A DNA stretch of 32,767 nt from Candidatus Thalassarchaeum sp. (lineage in GTDB: Archaea > Thermoplasmatota > Poseidoniia > Poseidoniales > Thalassarchaeaceae): assembly GCA_022449845.1 (NCBI GenBank), contig JAKUOE010000007.1:1-32767 (forward strand), given 5' to 3'. Positions 24,478-31,872 of the stretch are shown here, in pieces. The notes beneath the pieces are model-generated. The model saw only the letters and a program-made list of their open reading frames with translations. It did not search any database and had not been told where the DNA came from. Position 1 is the stretch's first letter; the number at the start of each line of letters is the position of its first letter. Made by a program: the position numbers and the translations under genes.

Positions 24478-26154
24478 ATGGCCGGGCCAAGTAAAGTCGA
24501 ATTCCCTGGCCAAAAGAAACAGCGAATGCGTGCCAGAGGGACGAAACGTGCCTCTGCAGGGGTTCTAAAGCGGCTCGAGAAGAATCTGGCTGACCTGTTG
24601 GAGGACCCCCACTCAAAGATTCCAATCGTTGCCTATACTGTAAAACGCGCACGGAAAGATCCTGTGCAGAAATCTCTGAAAGAATGCGCGAAGGTGATCT
24701 CCAAAAAGAACGATCGCAAATGGTTGGGCAAGCGCATGGTGAAGCGGCGAGGAGATGCTGTTGCCCGTGGACTTGCAGGCTCATTGCATGCAGCTCATGA
24801 TGATGAGCGCAGTATGGTTGCAGTTTTCGAACACCCCATCTTCGGCACTTCCTCATTTGTCCGGCGCGGTGTCGCCAAACCCACACATCTCGTCTCATTC
24901 CAAAATCATGGACATCCGCGCCAACGATTGCTAGCATGGGAAGAGCATGCGAAGAAAGGATGGTGGTTCTTCTCAATGGAAGATGGTGGAATCATCTGCA
25001 CTGGAAGTGAGGCAAATCCACCTGAAGGTTGGCTAGAGGGTGGTCTTGCCGAAGCCCCTATGAAATTCACACAGAAAGGTGGTGTTCATTGTTCTCCATC
25101 GGCCACACCTGAACAAATGGATGGTGTTCACCTCAAAGTGGGGGAAACTGTTGTCATTTTGGACGAGAAAGATTTGGCGAGTGTTGGTGAAGAGGAATCC
25201 GTGCCTCGTTCAGTTGCATTCCGAATGATGCCCCCGCGATTGGTCGATTTTGCCGATGTCGAATGGAATTGGCGTCCAGAAGGGTGGCCTGAAGACAAAG
25301 CGTTGCCAGCGGTGGCTCAGGAAAGGGTGGATGAAGTCATTGAAGCGTGGCTCAACCTCTCTGTCACCGATTCGCAACTTACGCGAGCCTTGCGCAGAGC
25401 ACTGTGTCTCAACATGAACGAAGGGTGCATCATCGGAGAACGCTGGTGGGCCATGGATGACAGAGCATCGATGATTGAAGCAATCAATGGATCTCCACCT
25501 GAGAAGGCTGCGCTTGAACTCATCTTTTCAGAGGCGTTGGAAGAGGGTGGTCTCCACGTTCGAGGTGATGGGACATTTGAGGAACTTGACGACGATGTGC
25601 TGAGACTTGAGGAAACATCCTGTCATGCAAACCTCGTCGCGCTGTGGCCCCAGTGGGGTGAACTTGTGCTTGAGGAAATCTATGGAATCACTGGAGATGA
25701 TGCTGAGGCAATCATCGAGAAGCAAGTCAAGAGAAAGCAAGGGTTCGGTGCATTCCTCAAGAAGATGGAAGCTGAACGCGCTGAACACCTCATGCTATCC
25801 AGATTCCCATGGAATGAAGGAGACATGGACGGATTGTGTGGACGTGCCGATTCACTTGTGCGCAAGGCGCGAATCGATGGTGTGGGCAGTACAATCACCA
25901 TGGCCAAGAAGGGAAAGACTCCCACCGACGAAGCCATCGGTTGGGCCTGGATTAATGTTCATGAAAGATCCGAATCCGAAGGTTGGCACTTCGGCTCGGA
26001 TGCGCGCGATAAGGGTGGAGACTGGGTGCCTGCGCTGAAGGCGTTGTATGAAGCCAGTGCTGTGCTCGCGGAAGGTGGTTCGTCAGATGATTACATCGAA
26101 GCGATGCGGGCATTTGCTGCGCGAAGTGGTGCATCTGACTTCATAGAAGTGTAA
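24478..26154 (+). CDS. Uncharacterised 558-aa protein coupled to dphB
   Basis: I do not recognise this protein. Its first 100 residues are strongly basic (KKQRMRARGTKRAS, VKRARKDP, KKNDRKWLGKRMVKRRGD), suggesting nucleic-acid or ribosome contact. The next 180 residues look mixed alpha/beta and Trp-rich (AKKGWWFFSMEDGG, WNWRPEGW). The remaining 280 are mainly helical and acidic, ending DFIEV. No signal peptide, membrane helix, P-loop or metal motif is visible. Starting only 3 bases after the dphB stop implies translational coupling, so a role in translation or EF-2 modification is conceivable. That is inference from position. The ATG at 24478 gives the MAGPSKVEF start. Confidence 0.8.
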   Translation: MAGPSKVEFPGQKKQRMRARGTKRASAGVLKRLEKNLADLLEDPHSKIPIVAYTVKRARKDPVQKSLKECAKVISKKNDRKWLGKRMVKRRGDAVARGLAGSLHAAHDDERSMVAVFEHPIFGTSSFVRRGVAKPTHLVSFQNHGHPRQRLLAWEEHAKKGWWFFSMEDGGIICTGSEANPPEGWLEGGLAEAPMKFTQKGGVHCSPSATPEQMDGVHLKVGETVVILDEKDLASVGEEESVPRSVAFRMMPPRLVDFADVEWNWRPEGWPEDKALPAVAQERVDEVIEAWLNLSVTDSQLTRALRRALCLNMNEGCIIGERWWAMDDRASMIEAINGSPPEKAALELIFSEALEEGGLHVRGDGTFEELDDDVLRLEETSCHANLVALWPQWGELVLEEIYGITGDDAEAIIEKQVKRKQGFGAFLKKMEAERAEHLMLSRFPWNEGDMDGLCGRADSLVRKARIDGVGSTITMAKKGKTPTDEAIGWAWINVHERSESEGWHFGSDARDKGGDWVPALKALYEASAVLAEGGSSDDYIEAMRAFAARSGASDFIEV

Positions 26155-26195
26155 TCTCCTTGGCCGGGAATTTGTTTATGGGCCATTCCAGTGGT

Positions 26196-26201
26196 GGTGA
26201 T
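26196..26201 (+). promoter_or_regulatory. Ribosome binding site GGTGAT before the small membrane protein
   Basis: GGTGAT lies 5 bases before the ATG at 26207. GTTTATG at 26174-26180 is a possible TATA box, but its spacing would place the start close to the RBS, so the two readings conflict. Confidence 0.4.
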
Positions 26202-26206
26202 TCATA

Positions 26207-26584
26207 ATGGAAGAGTCGCAAATTGCAGGTATCCCCTCAAAGATTCCCGACTACGAAGAATCTGAAAATGTGAAATTTATTCAACATAAGGGAGAATGGA
26301 TTGCAATTGAAGTCGAGCCCTTTATTTGGCGATGGTTTTTCTTTGGTTTGTGGATGTCAGCGTTCTGGGTTATACCCTCGACGGCGTCAATAGAGGGTTT
26401 TTGGTACGGGCCTGAGTATAGTGAAATTGGTGTAATGATTTGCTGGCTTTGGCCACTCACTGCAGTGGTGACTTCAATTTGTGGACTCGGGCTTGGAAAC
26501 AAGGCACTAATGACTGGAGCACTTGTGGGAATGGCAATCAGTCCACTACTCTGGTTCATGGGATGTATGGTAGTGGCGCCATGA
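26207..26584 (+). CDS. Small membrane protein, three predicted TM helices
   Basis: This 125-aa protein is not recognised. Residues 1-40 are soluble and acidic. Three hydrophobic segments follow: WRWFFFGLWMSAFWVIP, a helix at about 75-95 (EIGVMICWLWPLTAVV), and a glycine-rich pair from about 93 to the end (SICGLGLGNKALMTGALVGMAISPLLW). The C-terminus is short and likely near the membrane. It follows the dphB-coupled gene by 52 bases and is probably a separate unit. It is convergent with the PLP-enzyme gene, with 24 bases between the stops. Function unknown. Confidence 0.7.
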   Translation: MEESQIAGIPSKIPDYEESENVKFIQHKGEWIAIEVEPFIWRWFFFGLWMSAFWVIPSTASIEGFWYGPEYSEIGVMICWLWPLTAVVTSICGLGLGNKALMTGALVGMAISPLLWFMGCMVVAP

Positions 26585-26608
26585 GTAATCAGGCATTGGG
26601 ATGTTGAC

Positions 26609-27781
26609 CTAACCAAGGGCCTGTGAGATATCTTCCCAAAGATCGTCAACGTCTTCGATGCCAATACTCACTCGTACAAAGCCTGGGACAACTCCTGCGG
26701 CCATTCGGATTTCTTCTGGAACAGACATGTGACTCGTGTTGAATGGGCATTCGATTAGGCTCTCAACCCCACCCAAACTCGTGGCTTCAAAGAAAATCTT
26801 CAGTTTGCGCATGAAGCCCAATGCAGCAGCGTCTCCACCGTCAATGACGAATGCAAGCATCCCAGTTCCCTTGGGCATAATCCGCTGACCGACCTCATAA
26901 TCAGGGTGGCTCGCCAAAGAAGGATGGATGACATTGGATATCTTCGGGTGGGCTTCCAATCGCTTGGCAATCTCTGCCGCGTTGGCGCAATGAATGGGCA
27001 TGCGGGCGCTCAGTGTGCGCATGCCTCGCTCAAGCAGGTAGCAGGCGTGTGGGTCGGGTGAGCCACCAAAGTGGACCTTCTTGGGGAACAATTCTGCGAT
27101 GAGATCCTTGCGTCCAACAACCGCTCCACCAACAATATCTGAATGGCCACCGAGATACTTGGTGGTTGAATGAATGACAAGGTCGCATCCCATTTCGACC
27201 GGTTGGCAACCCCATGGTGTGGTGAATGTGTTGTCGATGACCAACAGAAGGTCGTGGGCTCGAGCAATGGCGGCCATGGCTTCGATGTCGCAGACCTTCA
27301 AAACGGGATTGGATAGGCTCTCGATGTAGAGCATTTTGGTATTCTCTTGGATCGCGGCCTCATAGGATTCAGGGTCGCGCATATCGGCCATACCGACCTC
27401 AATGCCGAATCGGGGAAGTTCCTCAGTCATCAGCCCGTATGTTCCACCGTAAATGTCTGGATTCGCTACAACGTGATCGCCTTTGGAAAGTAAGCCCATC
27501 AAGACGGTGGAAATCGCCGCCATTCCACTCGCGAAAAGTTCGCCGTCCTCGGCACCTTCCATCGCACAAATCTTCGCAACGCACGCCTCGGAATTCACAC
27601 TAGAGAGTCTGGAATAGATGAGGGTGTGCTGAGCTCCATCAGCCCACCCTGCGTAGCGCTCATCGGTCAGATAGTAGGTGGATGATTGGAAAATGGGGGT
27701 ATTCACGGCACCCTCGATATGTTGTGTACCTGAATGGACTGAGCGGGTTGCGAACCGTTTGTCCGCATCCTCGTCGGCCAT
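26609..27781 (-). CDS. Cys/Met metabolism PLP-dependent enzyme (cystathionine gamma-synthase/lyase-like)
   Basis: This 390-aa enzyme belongs to the cystathionine gamma-synthase / beta-lyase / methionine gamma-lyase family of transsulfuration and sulfhydrylation enzymes. The PLP Schiff-base lysine is K208 in STTKYLGGHSD. The cofactor phosphate region LFASGMAAISTVL, the tyrosine in YGGTYGL, and IESLSNP and VIDNTFTTPWG are the usual motifs. SLGGVESLIECP near the C-terminus is typical of gamma-synthases and gamma-lyases. Which reaction it catalyses cannot be told. The ATG at 27781 was chosen because homologues begin just before RFATRSVHSG; an earlier in-frame start would add ten unconserved residues. 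cutA lies 47 bases upstream on the same strand. Confidence 0.92.
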   Translation of the reverse strand: MADEDADKRFATRSVHSGTQHIEGAVNTPIFQSSTYYLTDERYAGWADGAQHTLIYSRLSSVNSEACVAKICAMEGAEDGELFASGMAAISTVLMGLLSKGDHVVANPDIYGGTYGLMTEELPRFGIEVGMADMRDPESYEAAIQENTKMLYIESLSNPVLKVCDIEAMAAIARAHDLLLVIDNTFTTPWGCQPVEMGCDLVIHSTTKYLGGHSDIVGGAVVGRKDLIAELFPKKVHFGGSPDPHACYLLERGMRTLSARMPIHCANAAEIAKRLEAHPKISNVIHPSLASHPDYEVGQRIMPKGTGMLAFVIDGGDAAALGFMRKLKIFFEATSLGGVESLIECPFNTSHMSVPEEIRMAAGVVPGFVRVSIGIEDVDDLWEDISQALG

Positions 27782-27828
27782 GTTACGGGTGCGGCTTATC
27801 CAGCATTTCAATCACGCGCTCTGAGCCT

Positions 27829-28143
27829 CTAGTCAGAATCGACCCAATCCGCGTATTCTTGTGTTGAATCAGCAGCCCAATGGATGATTTGTGGAACTTC
27901 ATATGGATGAGATTCCTTCAATGCAGACAACACCGACTCAAGGCGGGATTGAGAGGTCTTCAACTGTAAACGCCACTCGGAAGACGATTCGATTTTACCT
28001 TCCCATTTGTATGTAGATTGGATTGTTGAATGTTGCACGCAAGCCGCACCGGCTTCCAACAACATCTGAGAAAATGATCCAATTTCCGCCTCAATCCATG
28101 TACCGGGGAGGGTTGTTTGGACAATGTGAATTCTTGAGGTCAT
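27829..28143 (-). CDS. cutA: CutA1-like divalent cation tolerance protein
   Basis: This 104-aa protein matches CutA1, a small trimeric protein with a ferredoxin-like fold, associated with copper tolerance or signalling but without a proven enzyme activity. Signature segments are AGAACVQHSTIQSTYKWEGK, then LKTSQSRLE, then the near-C-terminal HPYEVPQIIHW. The ATG at 28143 gives MTSRIHIVQTT. It is upstream of the PLP enzyme, probably in one transcript. Its start faces that of the geranylgeranyl-reductase-like gene with only 9 bases between the two ATGs. Confidence 0.92.
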   Translation of the reverse strand: MTSRIHIVQTTLPGTWIEAEIGSFSQMLLEAGAACVQHSTIQSTYKWEGKIESSSEWRLQLKTSQSRLESVLSALKESHPYEVPQIIHWAADSTQEYADWVDSD

Positions 28144-28152
28144 GGTTCTGGG

Positions 28153-29553
28153 ATGGGGGCAATGGCCATGAAATCAACGCCCCAACGCTTGAAGACCGTA
28201 TGGCTCAGCCTACGGCTGGGTGTGAGAATGGATTGGGAATCGCCGATTGATTCTGGACCCGTTCCTGAAGATGGTTCCACGTTCGATGTAATCGTCGTGG
28301 GAGGTGGGCCTGGTGGAAGCGGTGCGGCCGGGTACATGGCGATGAAGGGACACAAAGTTCTGCTATTGGAGAAAGCTGTTTGGCCTCGTGACAAGACCTG
28401 CGGGGATGCTGTTGGTGGGAAATCGCTCAAGCATGTGGAAGAGTTGGGTGTGAAACTGACGCTGGAAAAAACACCTCATTTCAGGGTTGATTCAATCATC
28501 TTCGGTGGCCCAAATGGGAAAGAGGTGCGGATTGCCCTCCCTGAAGATGAGGTTGAAAATCGAGAGGCTGGATACAGCCTGCCCCGCCGGCAATTCGATA
28601 CGTTGCTATTTCAAAATGCCAATGAAAAAGTGTTGGAATCCGGCGGCTCAGTAATCCAGAATTTTTCAGTCAAGGAAGTCCACATCGAAGATGGTGTTGT
28701 GAAGGGAATCTCCGGAGTTGTTGGTGGTGAAAGCCTGCATTACAGTGCACCGCTCACGATTGGAGCTGGAGGTTACAACTGTCCTGTATCTCGGGCTGTT
28801 ACGGCCCACCATGAAGAGCCAATGGTTGACAAAGCACACTACTGCGGTGCATTTCGAGAGTATTGGACAGGTGTAGAAGGATGTGGTGATTGGTCGGGTG
28901 CGATTGAAATTCATTTCATTGAAGGGGTTCTTCCTGGATATTTCTGGATCTTCCCCGTTGGCGATGGAGTGGTCAATGTGGGCATCGGCATGGTCATGAC
29001 AGAAATGGACAAACAGTCGGTGAAACTTCGTGGGTTACAAGATTGGGTCATCAATGAATCTCCAAAATTCAAGAAACGATTTGCGAACGCGAAAAAGGTG
29101 GAAAAATCGGGCAAAGGTAGCATGTTGCCATTCGGTAGTCCGCGGAAAAAACCACCATCATTCCAGCCCCGACGGGTCGCGATGGCTGGGGCGATGTGCA
29201 TCGGTGATGCGGCTTCGTTGGTCGATCCGTTCACCGGGGAAGGCATTGGGAATGCATTGCTTTCTGCTAAGTTGGCCTCGACCATTTTTGATCTAGAAAA
29301 ACACAAGGAAGGATTTACTTCAGAATCCGCGGAAGAATATCAAGTTAAGTTGTGGGATGAACTCTCTGCGGAATTAACAAACTCATACAAACTACAGCGT
29401 TTAGTCAAGAAAAAGCGGCTGATGAATTTCTTCATTGGGAGGGCTGTGAAGAAAGTCGAGTTGCAACGCGCCCTGACTGACATGATTGCTTCCAAGGAAG
29501 CGCAAGGCCAATTCCACTCGAAATGGTGGATGTTCAAGACCCTATTTTTCTGA
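28153..29553 (+). CDS. Geranylgeranyl reductase family FAD protein
   Basis: This 466-aa flavoprotein belongs to the family that saturates geranylgeranyl chains of archaeal ether lipids (digeranylgeranylglycerophospholipid reductase) or of related isoprenoids. The FAD motif is VIVVGGGPGGSGAAGY (about residues 47-62). KTCGD lies near residue 79, the family motif PGYFWIFP at 261-268 contacts the isoprenoid, and GDAASLVDPFTGEGIGNAL near 353 binds FAD. The C-terminal 90 residues are basic and helical. Three starts are possible: 28153, 28162 and 28228. The first two add a basic amphipathic N-terminus absent from most homologues, while 28228 would leave room for a promoter. The HAD gene follows by 9 bases. 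Confidence 0.9.
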   Translation: MGAMAMKSTPQRLKTVWLSLRLGVRMDWESPIDSGPVPEDGSTFDVIVVGGGPGGSGAAGYMAMKGHKVLLLEKAVWPRDKTCGDAVGGKSLKHVEELGVKLTLEKTPHFRVDSIIFGGPNGKEVRIALPEDEVENREAGYSLPRRQFDTLLFQNANEKVLESGGSVIQNFSVKEVHIEDGVVKGISGVVGGESLHYSAPLTIGAGGYNCPVSRAVTAHHEEPMVDKAHYCGAFREYWTGVEGCGDWSGAIEIHFIEGVLPGYFWIFPVGDGVVNVGIGMVMTEMDKQSVKLRGLQDWVINESPKFKKRFANAKKVEKSGKGSMLPFGSPRKKPPSFQPRRVAMAGAMCIGDAASLVDPFTGEGIGNALLSAKLASTIFDLEKHKEGFTSESAEEYQVKLWDELSAELTNSYKLQRLVKKKRLMNFFIGRAVKKVELQRALTDMIASKEAQGQFHSKWWMFKTLFF

Positions 29554-29562
29554 TGTGATACG

Positions 29563-30351
29563 ATGGATGCTACCTTGAATGATATCGATGCGGTCTTCCT
29601 TGATTTAGATGGTACGATGTATCTCGGTTCTGATTTAATTCCCGGGGCGATTGATTTTCTTGATCGCTGTTCTGAACGGGGGGTTCAACGGTTTTTCTTG
29701 TCCAATAATAGCAGCCGATCTGTATCTCAATACCTCAAGAAATTGGACGGATTTGGAATCCCTGCGACAGCAGATGATGTGCTTCTTTCTACGCATGATT
29801 TGATTTCTTGGTTGCATGGTTTCGATTATGATCGCGTCTACCTGGTCGGTACTGAAGGGATGCGACAAATGTTGGAAGATGAAGGATTGACAATGGATGC
29901 GGAGAATCCTGAGATTGTCGTACTTGGCTATGATACAGAAATCACATACGAAAAAATCTCAACCGCATCGATACACATGCACAAAGGTGTTCCAATGGTT
30001 GTGAGTCATCCCGATGTTGTTTGTCCTTCACCCGATGGTGGGTTGCCGGATACAGGTGCTTTCATGGCCATGTTTGAGGCGACGACTGGAGTCAAGCCCA
30101 TTCATGTCTGTGGGAAGCCAGAGCCTGGGATGATTCTGCATCGAATCAAGTCGTTGGGTTTGGATCCGGCTCGCTGTGCGATGGTCGGGGATCGGCTCTA
30201 CACCGACATGGCGATGGCGACTCGAGCGGGTGTCAAGGGGATTCTCGTTCTGTCTGGAGAGGCGACGATGGAGGATGTCGAGGCATTGCCTAACGGGGCA
30301 GAACAACAACCCAGCCTCATCGTCGAATCTGTGGATGATTTGCTGCGCTGA
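29563..30351 (+). CDS. HAD-IIA (NagD-like) phosphatase
   Basis: This 262-aa enzyme is a haloacid-dehalogenase superfamily hydrolase of subclass IIA, similar to NagD, phosphoglycolate and para-nitrophenyl phosphatases. Motif I is FLDLDGTMYLG, with nucleophile D14 and acid D16. Motif II is FFLSNNSS, motif III is CGKPEPGMI and motif IV is MVGDRLYTDM. The alpha/beta cap sits between II and III. It hydrolyses a phosphomonoester through an aspartyl-phosphate. The substrate is not evident; glycerol-1-phosphate or 2-phosphoglycolate are plausible family substrates. It begins 9 bases after the geranylgeranyl-reductase-like gene, so the two are almost certainly in one operon and could both act in lipid metabolism. 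Confidence 0.92.
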   Translation: MDATLNDIDAVFLDLDGTMYLGSDLIPGAIDFLDRCSERGVQRFFLSNNSSRSVSQYLKKLDGFGIPATADDVLLSTHDLISWLHGFDYDRVYLVGTEGMRQMLEDEGLTMDAENPEIVVLGYDTEITYEKISTASIHMHKGVPMVVSHPDVVCPSPDGGLPDTGAFMAMFEATTGVKPIHVCGKPEPGMILHRIKSLGLDPARCAMVGDRLYTDMAMATRAGVKGILVLSGEATMEDVEALPNGAEQQPSLIVESVDDLLR

Positions 30352-30402
30352 CGGCGATGTCGTAAGGGTCCGAAAATCAATGTTGTTGGCCCTTAGAGTA
30401 GC

Positions 30403-31872
30403 GTGGACTTCAAGTGCCCATTTGCAAATTCGCGGCGCGTGAGTGCGAATCCGCCGTTGTCTGGTGCACCCTCATGTGACGTGAGTGCGCTGCCTCTGGT
30501 GGAGGATTGGCCGCTTCTTCCAAATCATGAGACGCACATGACTCGTCTTGCGCAATTTGGAGTCATCGAATTGGAAGAGGTATTGGACGCCATGCGGCAG
30601 TGTCCACGAGGATTGCATGCGTTGTCATTCCCATTGGGTGAAGAAGTTACGAATTTGGAAGCCTCCAGTCTCAGAATCCCATGGTGGACGGGGAAAATGC
30701 ACCATTCCTTGCTCCCTGGATTGTTTGAAACGTGTCAAATCATGCAACTTCTCCAAATAGAGAAAGGCGACTGTGTGCTGTTAATCGGGCCCCGTGGAAA
30801 TTGGTGGACTGAGTTACTGATGTATATTGGCGCCGAGAGGATTGTGGTCCTTGAGCCTGATGAAGTTCGTCGTGAAGTGTTGATTGAACGGTGGGGTGAA
30901 TTGCGACTGGATGTTGTCGCCAAGGCCTTTGATTGCGAAATCGACATGATCGGGGTGGATCAACTGGATGACTACACACCGCAGGATGGTTTTGATCGTG
31001 TACTCTCAACTGGAATGTTTCCCTCTTTGCCCCTCAGTATCATGATGCGGGTCCAAGACCAGGGATACGCGGTGTTACCCATAGAGAATGAGGGGCGTAG
31101 CATGTTGCAACTCATACAGCACCACGGCAAGGGTGAACTGATGGCGCAATCGGTTGCCTGTTGGGATGTTGATCCATGGCCAGATGAAATTCTAATCGCC
31201 TTTGAAACGGGTGCTGCAATCGAACGAGGAGATGAGTTTGATGAGACTCGTATGGCTGTTGAACGGGCTTGGTGTGAGGCCAATATGATGCCCACGCGCG
31301 ATCGATTTGGGCCGGCTCGGATGTTGGACATGGTCGAGCGGGTCTGGTATTCCATTGACCCTGTACATTCGGATGTTCTGGATGGTGAATCTGGAGGATT
31401 GCGTGAACTGGTGTCTGATGATATGTTCCGAATGGGTCATGTTCTGTTACAGATGGGAATTTTTGAGTTGGCTTCGGAACATCAAGGTGAGGCGTTCAGA
31501 TTGGCGCCGACTGCGGAATCTGCGACCTTCCTCGGTTGGGCTCTTTCAGAGATGGATGATTCGTGGGGTGCGTTGGGCTGGTGCCGCAAAGCCATCGAGA
31601 CCGATGATCGGTTGGGCAATCCATGGAATGATATTGGGGCCATTCTACTACAGATGGAGCAGCCCACGGCTGCAATCCCATGGCTGGCGGCAGCGACGCG
31701 GGCTCAACGGTATGATGCGCCTGGACACCCCTGGTCCAATCTCGCACGCGCGCACGATACCCTCGGGAATCGAATGGCTGCCTTTGATGCGGCGCGAACT
31801 GCACTGGAACATGCACCGAACGATGAAAACTGTTTGAGAATCATCGATGATCTCAGTGGGTTCCTACTCTGA
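30403..31872 (+). CDS. PCMT-like methyltransferase-fold protein fused to TPR repeats
   Basis: Up to 489 aa. Residues about 46-290 match protein-L-isoaspartate O-methyltransferase in layout: RLAQFGVIELEEVLDAMRQ, then a Rossmann region with LLIGPRGNW, ERIVVLEPDE and FDRVLSTG. SAM motif I would normally be GxGxGY, but here it is GPRGNWW, and the family's catalytic Ser/Thr region is not clear, so activity is doubtful. Residues about 330-480 form four or five TPR-like helical pairs (MGHVLLQMGIFELASEH, LGWALSEMDD, WNDIGAILLQMEQP, NLARAHDTLGN), a protein-binding surface. The start is uncertain: GTG at 30403 gives the longest form, and ATG at 30538 begins exactly at the methyltransferase-like region. 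It overlaps the next gene's end by 9 bases. Confidence 0.8.
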   Translation: MDFKCPFANSRRVSANPPLSGAPSCDVSALPLVEDWPLLPNHETHMTRLAQFGVIELEEVLDAMRQCPRGLHALSFPLGEEVTNLEASSLRIPWWTGKMHHSLLPGLFETCQIMQLLQIEKGDCVLLIGPRGNWWTELLMYIGAERIVVLEPDEVRREVLIERWGELRLDVVAKAFDCEIDMIGVDQLDDYTPQDGFDRVLSTGMFPSLPLSIMMRVQDQGYAVLPIENEGRSMLQLIQHHGKGELMAQSVACWDVDPWPDEILIAFETGAAIERGDEFDETRMAVERAWCEANMMPTRDRFGPARMLDMVERVWYSIDPVHSDVLDGESGGLRELVSDDMFRMGHVLLQMGIFELASEHQGEAFRLAPTAESATFLGWALSEMDDSWGALGWCRKAIETDDRLGNPWNDIGAILLQMEQPTAAIPWLAAATRAQRYDAPGHPWSNLARAHDTLGNRMAAFDAARTALEHAPNDENCLRIIDDLSGFLL

